Below are positions 53,742-62,476 of a DNA stretch of 64,000 nucleotides, piece by piece. How positions within the stretch are numbered: the first letter of the stretch is position 1; each line of letters begins with the position of its first letter. A program made the position numbers and the translations under genes. Source of the stretch: JAZDGX01 sp964482205. Lineage in GTDB: Bacteria; Eisenbacteria; RBG-16-71-46; CAIMUX01; WJJG01. The stretch is from positions 296,338 to 360,337 of the forward strand of contig CAYZWI010000002.1 of NCBI GenBank assembly GCA_964482205.1. Direction: 5' to 3'. Under the pieces are notes generated by a model. It was not told the origin of the DNA. It ran no database searches and was given only the letters and a program-made list of their open reading frames with translations.

Positions 53742-55004
53742 ATGGCACCATCCAACGATCTCTTTGCCCGGCTCTGCGCCCGCCTCGACGGCTGGAAAGA
53801 CGAGATGATCGCGCTGCAAGTCGAACTGACGCCGATTCAGGCGCTCGCTCCCGAAAGCCAGGGCCAGGGCGAGTGGGCGCGCGCGCGAATGCTGCGCGAG
53901 AAGCTGCAGGGTTGGGGGTTGAACGATATCCACGAGTATTCCGCCCCCGACGCGCGCGTTCCCGAAGGCAGCCGCCCGAACCTGATCGCGATGCTGCGCG
54001 GGAAGAAGCCGCGGCCCTCCGTCTGGGTGATGGCGCACATGGATGTGGTGCCGGCGGGCGATTTGACGAAGTGGTCGACCGATCCGTGGAAAGCGGTCGT
54101 CAAGGAAGGCAAGATCTACGGCCGCGGCACGGAAGACAATCAGCAGGGGCTCGTCTCGGCCGCCTTCGCCTTGCGCGCGTTGCACGCCGAAGGCATCCAG
54201 CCGCCGCACGATGTGGGCCTGATCCTGGTCGCCGACGAGGAGACCGGCTCGCATTACGGCATCGATCATGTGCTCGAGGCCGCTCCCGACCTCGTCCATC
54301 CCGAAGATCTGGTCGTCGTCCCGGATGCGGGAGCCGCGGACGGCAGCATGCTCGAGGTCGCCGAGAAATCGATCCTATGGGTGGAGTTCCTGGTGAAGGG
54401 CAAGCAAGTGCACGGTTCGATGCCCGATCTGGGAATCAACGCCCATCGCGCCGCCGCGCACCTCACCGTGCGCCTGGATCAGGCGCTGAACGGCACCTTC
54501 ACCGGCAGGGACGAGGTCTTCGATCCGCCGCGCTCGACCTTCGAGCCCACCCGCCACGATGCCAATGTGCCGAATGTGAACACGATCCCCGGGGAAGAGC
54601 GGCTCTTCTTCGACTGCCGCGTGCTGCCCGATGTGCCGCTCGATTCGGTGAACGCGGTCATCTCGCGCATCGCGCAGGAAGTGGAGCGCGAATTCCAGGT
54701 GAAGATCGAGATCTCCTCGCCGCAGACCGCTCCCGCCGCTCCGGCGACGAAGAGCGACGCGCCGGTCGTGCGCGCGCTAAGGCGCGCGATCAAGGCGGTG
54801 CGGGGCGTGGATGCGAAACCGATGGGCATCGGAGGAGGCACGGTCGCGGCCCTCTTCCGCCACAAAGGCATCCCGGCGGTCGTCTGGTCGACGCTGAACG
54901 AGCTGGCGCATCAGCCCAATGAGTACTGCGTGATCGAGAACATGGTGGAGGATGCGAAGGTCTTCGCCCACCTCTTCATCGGCGGGGAAGGCGATCGCGC
55001 CTGA
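53742..55004 (+). CDS. M20-family metallopeptidase (peptidase/deacylase)
   Basis: The 420-residue cytosolic enzyme starts at an ATG behind AAGGAGGAA. It has the M20 landmarks: MAHMDVVPAGD with the first metal His, GRGTEDNQQGLVSA with the bridging Asp, and VADEETGSHYG with the catalytic Glu pair. The dimerisation domain follows (VEFLVKGKQVHGSMPDLGIN). Near the C-terminus, MGIGGGTVAALFRHKGIPAV and HQPNEYCVIE supply the last metal His. It hydrolyses dipeptides or N-acyl amino acids; the exact substrate is unknown. Confidence 0.92.
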   Translation: MAPSNDLFARLCARLDGWKDEMIALQVELTPIQALAPESQGQGEWARARMLREKLQGWGLNDIHEYSAPDARVPEGSRPNLIAMLRGKKPRPSVWVMAHMDVVPAGDLTKWSTDPWKAVVKEGKIYGRGTEDNQQGLVSAAFALRALHAEGIQPPHDVGLILVADEETGSHYGIDHVLEAAPDLVHPEDLVVVPDAGAADGSMLEVAEKSILWVEFLVKGKQVHGSMPDLGINAHRAAAHLTVRLDQALNGTFTGRDEVFDPPRSTFEPTRHDANVPNVNTIPGEERLFFDCRVLPDVPLDSVNAVISRIAQEVEREFQVKIEISSPQTAPAAPATKSDAPVVRALRRAIKAVRGVDAKPMGIGGGTVAALFRHKGIPAVVWSTLNELAHQPNEYCVIENMVEDAKVFAHLFIGGEGDRA

Positions 55005-55043
55005 CGCTCGGACAGGGAGCGGCGGCCTTGCTCGACGCCGGTG

Positions 55044-56555
55044 TCAGACCGCCTTCCGCGGCGCCAGGGCCGAGGCCGGCGCGGTGCCGCTCGCATCGCT
55101 CATCGACCGGACGCCGCGCTCGTCTCCCCCGGCACGGCTCGCCTGCCGCTCGTAGAGGGCCTCACCATTCCAGCAATAGGTGCAGAGCTGCTCGCGCGGC
55201 AGTCCGATCGCCTTCACCATGTCGTCGAAGGTCTGGTATCGCAGGCTCGTCAGCCCCAGTTGCTCTCGGATTTTCTCGATCATCATCCGGCACTTCGGGC
55301 TCGTGGGGTCCGCGTACTCGCACAAGCGTTCCGGCGTCCGGCCCTCGATCTCGCGAATCGCGGCGCGCCCGGCCAAATCGAGCTCCGAGCGTGAGCGCGA
55401 GAAGTTCAGGAACTTGCAGGCGTAGACGAGCGGCGGGCAGGCGGGACGCATGTGCACTTCGCGCGCGCCCGTCTCGAAGAGCCTCCGGATCACGTCGCGC
55501 AGCTGCGTGCCGCGCACGATCGAATCCTCGCAGAAGAGCAGGCGTTTGCCGGCGATCTGATCGCGAATCGGAATGAGCTTCATCTTGGCGACCAGATCGC
55601 GCACGCGCTGCTCTCGGGGCATGAAGCTCCGCGACCAGGTGGGCGTGTACTTGACGAACGGCCGCCGATAGGGAATGCCGACCTCGAGCGCATATCCGAT
55701 CGCATGCCCCACGCCCGAGTCGGGCACGCCCGCGACGAAGTCCACGCGCGTGTCGTCGGCCCGGGCGAGCGCCGCGCCGCAGCGATAGCGCGCTTCCTCC
55801 ACATTGATGCCCTCGTAGCTCGACGCGGGGAATCCGTAGTAGATCCACAAGAAGGCGCAGATCTGCATCCGCTCGCCGGGCGCGGACAAGCGCTCGACGC
55901 CATCGGGAGTCAACCGGACGATTTCGCCGGGCCCGAGATCGCGATCCACTTCGTAGCCGAGGTTCGGAAACGCGCAGGTCTCGATGGTCGCGGCGAAGCC
56001 GTCGGCCTTGCGGCCGATCACGAGCGGGGTGCGCCCCAGCCGGTCGCGCGAGGCGTAGACGCAGCGGTCGGTGAGCACCAGCACCGAGCACGACCCTTCG
56101 ATCTTCTCGTGCACATAGCGCAATCCGTCAACAAAGCTGTCTTGCTGATTGATGAGGCTGGCGATCACCTCGGTCTGGTTGAACTCGTTGCCCTTCATCT
56201 CGCTGAAGTGCACCGCCTGCCGGCGGAGGATCTCTTCCGCGAGCGGGCGCAGGTTCTCGACCCGCCCGACGGTGACGACCGCATAGCGGCCGAGCCGCGA
56301 GCAGACCAGCATGGGCTGGTCCTCGTAGTCGCTGATCACGCCCAGGCCCATGCGGCCCACATGCTTGTAGAGATCGGGCTCGAACTTGGTGCGAAAGGGA
56401 GCGTTGGTGATGTCGTGGATGTTGCGCTTGAAGCCGTTCCTGCCGCACACGACCAGGCCGCCCCGGGAAGTTCCGAGGTGCGAGTGGTAGTCGGTGCCGT
56501 AGAAGAGATCCGCGACGCAATCCTGCTTGCTGACGACGCCGAAGAACCCGCCCAT
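55044..56555 (-). CDS. purF: Amidophosphoribosyltransferase (PurF) homologue lacking the glutaminase Cys
   Basis: The ATG at 56555 behind GGGAG gives a protein beginning MGGFFGVVSKQDC. Canonical PurF needs a Cys at mature position 1 (usually CGIxG). Here that place is Gly, so glutamine hydrolysis should be lost. The phosphoribosyltransferase part is intact: the PRPP loop LFCEDSIVRGTQL, and the iron-sulfur Cys residues can be seen in QICAFLWIYYG, CPPLVYAC and CTYCWNG. The enzyme may use free ammonia or act on another substrate. It starts the purine pathway if active. The 503 residues are slightly long because of a disordered tail. No other pur gene is nearby. Confidence 0.88.
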   Translation of the reverse strand: MGGFFGVVSKQDCVADLFYGTDYHSHLGTSRGGLVVCGRNGFKRNIHDITNAPFRTKFEPDLYKHVGRMGLGVISDYEDQPMLVCSRLGRYAVVTVGRVENLRPLAEEILRRQAVHFSEMKGNEFNQTEVIASLINQQDSFVDGLRYVHEKIEGSCSVLVLTDRCVYASRDRLGRTPLVIGRKADGFAATIETCAFPNLGYEVDRDLGPGEIVRLTPDGVERLSAPGERMQICAFLWIYYGFPASSYEGINVEEARYRCGAALARADDTRVDFVAGVPDSGVGHAIGYALEVGIPYRRPFVKYTPTWSRSFMPREQRVRDLVAKMKLIPIRDQIAGKRLLFCEDSIVRGTQLRDVIRRLFETGAREVHMRPACPPLVYACKFLNFSRSRSELDLAGRAAIREIEGRTPERLCEYADPTSPKCRMMIEKIREQLGLTSLRYQTFDDMVKAIGLPREQLCTYCWNGEALYERQASRAGGDERGVRSMSDASGTAPASALAPRKAV

Positions 56556-57034
56556 GTGGCTCCCTTCCCTTGGCTGCGTGATCTCTTTGCTTCGCGCGCG
56601 CGATCGTTGCCCGGCAGCATACGCGGCCACCCGCCCGGCTGCGGGCGCGGCCTCACGCGAATGGCTCTGCGCTCGTGCAATTCCGTCGGGCGCCGTCCTC
56701 TCGCGTTTGCCTGAGCCGTTGGAATGGCGGGGATCATACTCTCTCGAGCGCGGGCGGGGGCAGGAAAAACCGCACCCGTCCTTCGCTGTGCGCAGACACC
56801 CCTCCTTCCAATCTCGAACATCCCGGGTATACTGGCGAGTTCGTACGCCAGGGACGCGCGACCGCAGGCGAGAGGCTGCCCGAGAGGCTGCGCGGGCACC
56901 TGCTCGAGCAGGCGAGCCATCGCGCCGCCGCGCGTCTGCTCGGAGAATCGCATCCCCAAGGGCGCGGCGCGATTTTGTCGACAGCGCCAACGGAGGGTGA
57001 GGAGGGAATCAGGTCGGGGAAGGAGGTAGGAGGA

Positions 57035-58537
57035 GTGGAAACGCGTTCGACGGCAGATGCGCAACCGCGCAAGCGGACCTTCGGCCGCACCTACTGGATG
57101 CTGAACGGAATCGAGATGTTCGAGCGTCTCGCCTACTTCAGCATGCGGGCGGTCGTGCCCGTCTACATCATGCAGGCCGACGATCCCGGAGGGCTGCACT
57201 TCACGGCTGCGATGAAAGGCACCATCTATGCCTGGTGGTTCATCTTCCAGTCGATCCTCCCCACCTTCACCGGCGGCTACGCCGACCGCTACGGCTACAA
57301 GAAGACCCTCTTCGTTTCGATCACGCTGAACATCCTCGGCTATCTCATGATGGCCAATCTGCGCGGCTACACCGGATTCTTCGCCGGCATCATCGTGCTG
57401 GCCAGCGGCACCGCGCTCTTCAAACCCGCGCTGCAGGGATCGCTCGCCCAGAACCTCACCAAGGCCAACTCTTCCGTGGGCTGGGGCGTCTTCTATTGGG
57501 TCGTGAACATCGGCGCGGCGATCGGCCCCTTCCTGGCGACGGCGATTCTGGGCGACCCGCACACGCGCGCGTCCTGGCGCACCCTCTTCACCGCCTCGGC
57601 CGTGGTCACCGCGCTCAATTACATCATGCTCTTCACCTTCAAGGATGTGCCCTCGGGAGCGGACAAGAAGGAAAACCCGGCGCAAGTCATGGTGCGCACG
57701 CTCAAGAACTTCTTCGAGCCGCGCCTGATCACCTGGCTGCTCATCATGTCGTGCTTCTGGCTGATGATGTATCAGCTCTGGGACCTGCACCCGAACTTCA
57801 TCCAGGACTGGGTGGACAGCTCCTCCATCGCCCGCATCCTGCCCTTCGACCAGTGGAAGATGGACACGCCCCGAGGCGTGATGGTGCCGCAGCAGATCCT
57901 CCTCAACCTGAACGCGCTCTTCATCATCCTCTTCATGGTGCCGATTTCGTGGACCGTGCGGCGCATGCGCGTGCTCGGCTGCATGGTGATCGGCATGACC
58001 GTCGCCACGGTAGGCATCCTGGTGGCGGGCCTCACGGCGAGCGGATGGATCCTGCTGCTCGGGATCGTCTTCTTCTCGACCGGCGAGATGATGACGGGGC
58101 CGAAGAAGAACGAGTATCTCGGCCTGATCGCGCCGCCGGGCAAGAAGGCGCTCTATCTCGGCTATGTGAACATTCCCGTGGGCATCGGAGGCTTCATCGG
58201 CTCGAAGATGGCCGGCTACCTCTACGGCCACTTCGGTGAGAAGGCGACTCTCGCCTTGAAGTACATCGCGGAAAAGAAGCTCCTCGGCGCCGACAAGGTG
58301 TGGAACGGCGACATCGGCGCGCTGGAAGGAACGCTCGGCATCCCTCGCACGGAAGCCATGGCGCGCCTACAAGAGCTGACCGGGATGGATGCGACCCAAG
58401 CGACGCGCATGCTGTGGACCGAATACAGTCCGCACGTCCATGTCTGGATTCCGTTCGCGGTGATCGGTGTCGGGGCCATCATCGCCCTCCTGATCTTCAG
58501 CCAGATGGCGAAGCGCTGGAAGGACATGGACGCATGA
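57035..58537 (+). CDS. POT/PTR-family proton-dependent peptide transporter (second copy)
   Basis: I start at the GTG at 57035, which follows a purine-rich GGAGGTAGGAG site; no better ATG exists. The 500-residue protein has about 12-14 TM helices and the POT motif ExxER as EMFERLAY. LFKPALQGSLAQNLTKANSS is the equivalent of the FKPN block. An extra hydrophilic segment near the C-terminus (residues about 405-460) makes it longer than the copy at 18444. It imports di- or tripeptides with protons. It is clearly a distinct paralogue. Confidence 0.92.
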   Translation: METRSTADAQPRKRTFGRTYWMLNGIEMFERLAYFSMRAVVPVYIMQADDPGGLHFTAAMKGTIYAWWFIFQSILPTFTGGYADRYGYKKTLFVSITLNILGYLMMANLRGYTGFFAGIIVLASGTALFKPALQGSLAQNLTKANSSVGWGVFYWVVNIGAAIGPFLATAILGDPHTRASWRTLFTASAVVTALNYIMLFTFKDVPSGADKKENPAQVMVRTLKNFFEPRLITWLLIMSCFWLMMYQLWDLHPNFIQDWVDSSSIARILPFDQWKMDTPRGVMVPQQILLNLNALFIILFMVPISWTVRRMRVLGCMVIGMTVATVGILVAGLTASGWILLLGIVFFSTGEMMTGPKKNEYLGLIAPPGKKALYLGYVNIPVGIGGFIGSKMAGYLYGHFGEKATLALKYIAEKKLLGADKVWNGDIGALEGTLGIPRTEAMARLQELTGMDATQATRMLWTEYSPHVHVWIPFAVIGVGAIIALLIFSQMAKRWKDMDA

Positions 58538-58680
58538 GGTCTCTCGCCGCAAGAGGCAGGCGCATGCGTTGCGGCGAGTGGACCGAATCCTGATGGCGTA
58601 ACCGGGTAGCCCCGCGGCCGGATGCCGGTGCGCGCGACCGGCACTTCGATGCTGCGAGTGCTCGAAAGGAATCATTCACC

Positions 58681-59697
58681 ATGCAGGAGCGATCGCTCTC
58701 CGGGCTTTGGAACCGGGGCCGGGAATTCCTGGGCGTGCCTTATCCGCTGATCTGCGGCGCCATGACCTGGATCTCCGACTCCCACCTCGTGCGCACGATG
58801 GGTGAAGCGGGAGCCTTCGGCGTGCTCGCGGCGGGCAACATGCCGCTCGAGAATCTGGAGCGCGAAATCACGACCCTCCGCGACGCCCGGCCCGCCCTGC
58901 CCTTCGCCGTCAATCTCATCACGATCGCTCCGAACTACCAGGCTCACCTGAAGAAGGTCGCCGATCTGGGCGCCCCCTATGTCGTCTTCGCGGGCAGCTT
59001 CCCGAGAAAGAGCGACGTGCAAATCGCGAAATCCTCCGGGGCGAAAGTGATGTGCTTCGCCTCCACCGAATCGATCGCCACCCGCATGATCGAGTATGGA
59101 ACCGACGCGCTCATTCTCGAAGGAAGCGAGGCGGGCGGACACATCGGCCATGTCTCGACGATGGTCCTCATCCAGGAAGTGCTCTTTCGCTTCCGGCAGG
59201 TGCCCGTCTTCGTCGCGGGCGGGGTCGCCACCGGGCGGATGATCGCGCACCTGCTGCTGATGGGCGCGGCCGGGGTGCAGATGGGGACGATCTTCGCCAT
59301 GTCGCAGGAATGCCGCGCGCATCCGGCCTTCAAGGAGCGTTTCCGCCGCGCGCGGTCGCGCGAAGCGATGGCGACGCCCGAGTACGACTCCTCCCTGCCG
59401 GTCGTCTCGGTGCGGGCGATCAAGAACCAAGGCACGGACGAATTCGGACGCCTGCAGCTCGACCTGCTGCAGAAGATGAGACGCGGAGAGATCGGCCGCG
59501 TGGAAGCGCAATTCGAGGTCGAGCGCTATTGGGTGGGCGCGCTGCGCCGGGCGGTGGAAGAAGGCGATGTCGAGCGCGGCTCGCTGATGGCCGGCCAGTG
59601 CGTGGGCCTGATCGACGAGGTGCGGCCCATCCGGGACATCATCGCGCAGTTGCTGGACGAAGCGGAAGCGACGCTGGCGTCCCTCGGGCAGGCCTGA
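58681..59697 (+). CDS. Nitronate monooxygenase / flavin-dependent oxidoreductase
   Basis: The 338-residue TIM-barrel enzyme of the 2-nitropropane dioxygenase-like family starts at an ATG with AAAGGA upstream. Family blocks are YPLICGAMTWISDSHLVRTM, EGSEAGGHIG (with the likely catalytic His), PVFVAGGVATGRMIAHLLLM, and the FMN-phosphate site GAAGVQMGTIFAMSQEC. It oxidises nitronates or reduces related substrates with FMN. It lies 155 bp before catalase, suggesting joint removal of nitro compounds and peroxide; that is inference. Confidence 0.9.
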   Translation: MQERSLSGLWNRGREFLGVPYPLICGAMTWISDSHLVRTMGEAGAFGVLAAGNMPLENLEREITTLRDARPALPFAVNLITIAPNYQAHLKKVADLGAPYVVFAGSFPRKSDVQIAKSSGAKVMCFASTESIATRMIEYGTDALILEGSEAGGHIGHVSTMVLIQEVLFRFRQVPVFVAGGVATGRMIAHLLLMGAAGVQMGTIFAMSQECRAHPAFKERFRRARSREAMATPEYDSSLPVVSVRAIKNQGTDEFGRLQLDLLQKMRRGEIGRVEAQFEVERYWVGALRRAVEEGDVERGSLMAGQCVGLIDEVRPIRDIIAQLLDEAEATLASLGQA

Positions 59698-59852
59698 GCG
59701 CCTTTGTTCTTCGGCCGAAGTCCAAGGTTCGAGCCGGCCGGAAGTCCAAGGCTCAGACCACCGCCGGTCGGAGAGCCATCGAGGACAAAGCCGTCATTCA
59801 ACGCGTTGCCAAGAAACACAAACCAGACAAGTAGAACCCAAGGAGGAAACGA

Positions 59853-61310
59853 ATGGCGAAGAAGAAGAAGCTGACCCGGGTGGCCGGCGCGCCGGTCGCC
59901 GACAACCAAAACATCATGAGCGCGGGACCGCGGGGTCCCCAGCTCCTCCAGGATGTGTGGTTCCTGGAGAAGCTCGCCCACTTCGATCGCGAAGTGATTC
60001 CGGAGCGGCGCATGCACGCGAAAGGCTCGGGCGCCTACGGCACCTTCACGGTGACGCACGACATCACCCGCTACACGCGCGCGAAGGTGTTTTCGGCGAT
60101 CGGCAAGAAGACCGACCTCTTCGCGCGCTTCTCCACGGTCGCCGGGGAGCGCGGCGCGGCCGACGCGGAGCGTGACATCCGCGGAGCGGCGATCAAGTTC
60201 TACACCGAGGAAGGCAATTGGGACCTGGTCGGCAACAACACGCCGGTCTTCTTCATGCGCGACCCGCTCAAGTTCCCGGATCTCAACCACGCGGTCAAAC
60301 GCGACCCGCGCACCAACCTGCGCAGCGCGCGGAACAACTGGGATTTCTGGACCTCGTTGCCCGAAGCGCTGCACCAGGTGACGATCACGATGAGCGACCG
60401 GGGCATCCCGCTCTCCTATCGCCACATGCACCTGTTCGGCAGCCACACCTTCAGCCTGATCAACGCGCAGAATGAGCGTTTCTGGGTGAAGTTCCACTTT
60501 CACACCCAGCAGGGCATCAAGAACCTGACCGACGCCGAAGCCGAAGCGCTGGTCGGCAAGGATCGCGAGAGCCATCAGCGGGACCTCTACGAAGCGATCG
60601 AACGCGGCGAATTCCCGCGCTGGACGATGTTCATCCAGATCATGACCGAGCAGGACGCGGCCAAGCTGCCCTACAATCCCTTCGACCTCACCAAGGTGTG
60701 GTTCAAGAAGGACTGCCCCTTGATCGAAGTCGGCGTGCTGGAATTGAACAAGAACCCCGAGAACTACTTTGCGGAAGTGGAGCAGTCGGCCTTCAATCCT
60801 GCCAATGTCGTGCCGGGTATCGGCTTCTCACCCGACAAGATGCTCCAGGCGCGGCTCTTTTCCTACGGCGACGCGCAACGCTATCGCCTCGGCGTGAATC
60901 ATCACTCCATTCCGGTGAACGCTCCCCGCTGTCCGCATCACAGCTATCATCGCGACGGGCAGATGCGGGTCGACAGCAACCAGGGCTCCACGCTCGGCTA
61001 CGAGCCGAATAGCTACGGCGAGTGGCAGGAGCAGCCCGAATTCCGCGAGCCGCCGCTGGCCATCGAAGGCGCCGCCGATCACTGGAATCATCGTGAGGAT
61101 TCGGACTACTACTCGCAGCCGGGAATCCTTTTCCGGCTGATGTCCAGCGCCCAGCAGAAGGCGCTGTTCGAAAACACGGCCCGCGCGATGGACGACGCTC
61201 CCCGGGAGATCAAGATTCGCCACATCGGCAACTGCCTGAAGGCGGATCCGGCCTACGGGCAAGGGGTCGCGAAGGCGCTCGGCATTCCGATGAGCGAGGT
61301 GAAGCCCTAA
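59853..61310 (+). CDS. katA: Monofunctional heme catalase
   Basis: The 485-residue small-subunit catalase starts at an ATG behind AAGGAGGAA. The catalytic His is His55 in IPERRMHAKGSGAYG, the distal Asn lies in WDLVGNNTPVFFMRD, and the proximal heme Tyr lies in RLFSYGDAQRYRLG. The first residues are Lys-rich (MAKKKKLTRV), with no signal peptide. It converts hydrogen peroxide to water and oxygen. The length fits clade 3 small-subunit catalases. A terminator follows 20 bp after the stop. No peroxide-responsive operator could be identified. Confidence 0.97.
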   Translation: MAKKKKLTRVAGAPVADNQNIMSAGPRGPQLLQDVWFLEKLAHFDREVIPERRMHAKGSGAYGTFTVTHDITRYTRAKVFSAIGKKTDLFARFSTVAGERGAADAERDIRGAAIKFYTEEGNWDLVGNNTPVFFMRDPLKFPDLNHAVKRDPRTNLRSARNNWDFWTSLPEALHQVTITMSDRGIPLSYRHMHLFGSHTFSLINAQNERFWVKFHFHTQQGIKNLTDAEAEALVGKDRESHQRDLYEAIERGEFPRWTMFIQIMTEQDAAKLPYNPFDLTKVWFKKDCPLIEVGVLELNKNPENYFAEVEQSAFNPANVVPGIGFSPDKMLQARLFSYGDAQRYRLGVNHHSIPVNAPRCPHHSYHRDGQMRVDSNQGSTLGYEPNSYGEWQEQPEFREPPLAIEGAADHWNHREDSDYYSQPGILFRLMSSAQQKALFENTARAMDDAPREIKIRHIGNCLKADPAYGQGVAKALGIPMSEVKP

Positions 61311-61332
61311 GTTCCCCGGCAGCGTCAACCGG

Positions 61333-61362
61333 GCGGCCGGCAGCCGGGCAGCAGCCGGCCGC
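61333..61362 (+). terminator. Terminator of the catalase gene
   Basis: GCGGCCGGC (61333-61341) and GCCGGCCGC (61354-61362) form a perfect 9-bp stem. Confidence 0.6.
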
Positions 61363-61363
61363 A

Positions 61364-61424
61364 GGCGCAAGCCTGATCGAGGCCGCAAAAGCTTGATCAG
61401 CCGCGCAAGCCTGATCGACTCCGC
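61364..61424. repeat. Short imperfect direct repeats
   Basis: Three copies of a unit like GCGCAAGCCTGATCGA (two close copies and one degenerate GCAAAAGCTTGATCAG) lie side by side between the catalase terminator and the next gene. The function is unknown. Confidence 0.5.
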
Positions 61425-61570
61425 GCCACCCGCTGGATGGACGACCGGGCGTGGAGCGACGCCTGCCGGCGCCCATGGACGAAGCGCGCTTGCCGACCCT
61501 GCAGACGGCGAGCGCGCTTTCTTCGTCGTCGACTCCGAGGCTACCGACCGCGCATCATGCTCGATGGCGC

Positions 61571-61586
61571 CATCGGGCGCCCGATG
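61571..61586 (-). terminator. Palindrome beyond the IKALYR-tailed protein gene
   Basis: The perfect 16-bp palindrome CATCGGGCGCCCGATG lies 18 bp beyond the stop at 61604. It is probably part of the terminator. Confidence 0.4.
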
Positions 61587-61603
61587 GATTCATGCTCGCT
61601 CTT

Positions 61604-62305
61604 CTAGCGATACAACGCCTTGATCGATCCCCAGGCGCCGCTCTCGGTCGGCGTCGAGCCGGGAATCAATTCGATGTAATCGAATCGCACATTCCCGGTC
61701 ACATCCCCCACGGAGACCCCCCCGAGGCTGAGCAGGATGTCCTGGCCGGCGTAGGCGGCGAGATCGACGAGAACGGGCCCGATCCATTCCGGGTACGAAT
61801 TGTTGGCCCGAATCATCTCCATCGTCCAGACCTCGACTCCATTCACCGCAACATAGACATGGTCCCCATCGGGAGGATCGTCGTCGATTTCATTGCGATA
61901 GGAGACATAGAAGAAGGAAAGCGTGGTGGTCTCCGCCGGAATGTGAATCGTCTGCGAAACCGAGGAAGTGACGGCAAACAGATTGCCGAAATCGTCCGTG
62001 CAGTACCCGCCCGCCCAGTAATCGAAGTACCCATCCCAGGCTGAGCAGTACCAGGCGCTCGCAAAATCGCCGATCCACTCGCAGTTCGGGCTGTTGCTCA
62101 CTTCCGTCCAGGCAGAGGCGGGCGGAGGACCTTGCTCGAAGCTGCCGTCGTTGATGACCTCCCTCGCCTTCTCCATCGGTCCGGTCGCTTCGTGGAACTG
62201 CGACGAACTCCATGTTCCCGCGCGATCGAGCTGATTGGCGCCCGCCAGCCCGGCCGCCAGTGCGAGCACCGCGATCGTCGTGAAGAGGCATGCGATCCGC
62301 TTCAT
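61604..62305 (-). CDS. Exported jelly-roll-like protein with WGxIKxLYR tail
   Basis: The ATG at 62305 has GGGGGGA upstream and a signal peptide (IACLFTTIAVLALAAGLAGA). The mature 200 residues resemble a beta-sandwich carbohydrate-binding type fold: VINDGSFEQGPPPASAW, then ASAWYCSAWDGYFDYWAGG and TLSFFYVSYRNEIDDDPPD, ending VRFDYIELIPG. The last residues are PTESGAWGSIKALYR, shared with the protein at 51922 although the rest of the two proteins is unrelated. The function is unknown. Confidence 0.75.
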   Translation of the reverse strand: MKRIACLFTTIAVLALAAGLAGANQLDRAGTWSSSQFHEATGPMEKAREVINDGSFEQGPPPASAWTEVSNSPNCEWIGDFASAWYCSAWDGYFDYWAGGYCTDDFGNLFAVTSSVSQTIHIPAETTTLSFFYVSYRNEIDDDPPDGDHVYVAVNGVEVWTMEMIRANNSYPEWIGPVLVDLAAYAGQDILLSLGGVSVGDVTGNVRFDYIELIPGSTPTESGAWGSIKALYR

Positions 62306-62476
62306 CGAAGTTGTCCCCCCTTTGCTGCTTCCGATCCCAAACCGCCGGTTGCTGCTGACCATTCCATCTGCCTTGCTGCTTCCGGTCCGACCCCCCGGTC
62401 GTGATTCCGGTCCAACGCCCCGGTCGTATGCGATGCATCGCCGGCAAGGGCGCCCCATGCCCGTAGACTGGAGCGT

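Noticed and set aside
59701..59834. Small Lys-rich gene before catalase
   Set aside because: No ATG, GTG or TTG start in frame and no ribosome site; reported only as an observation.
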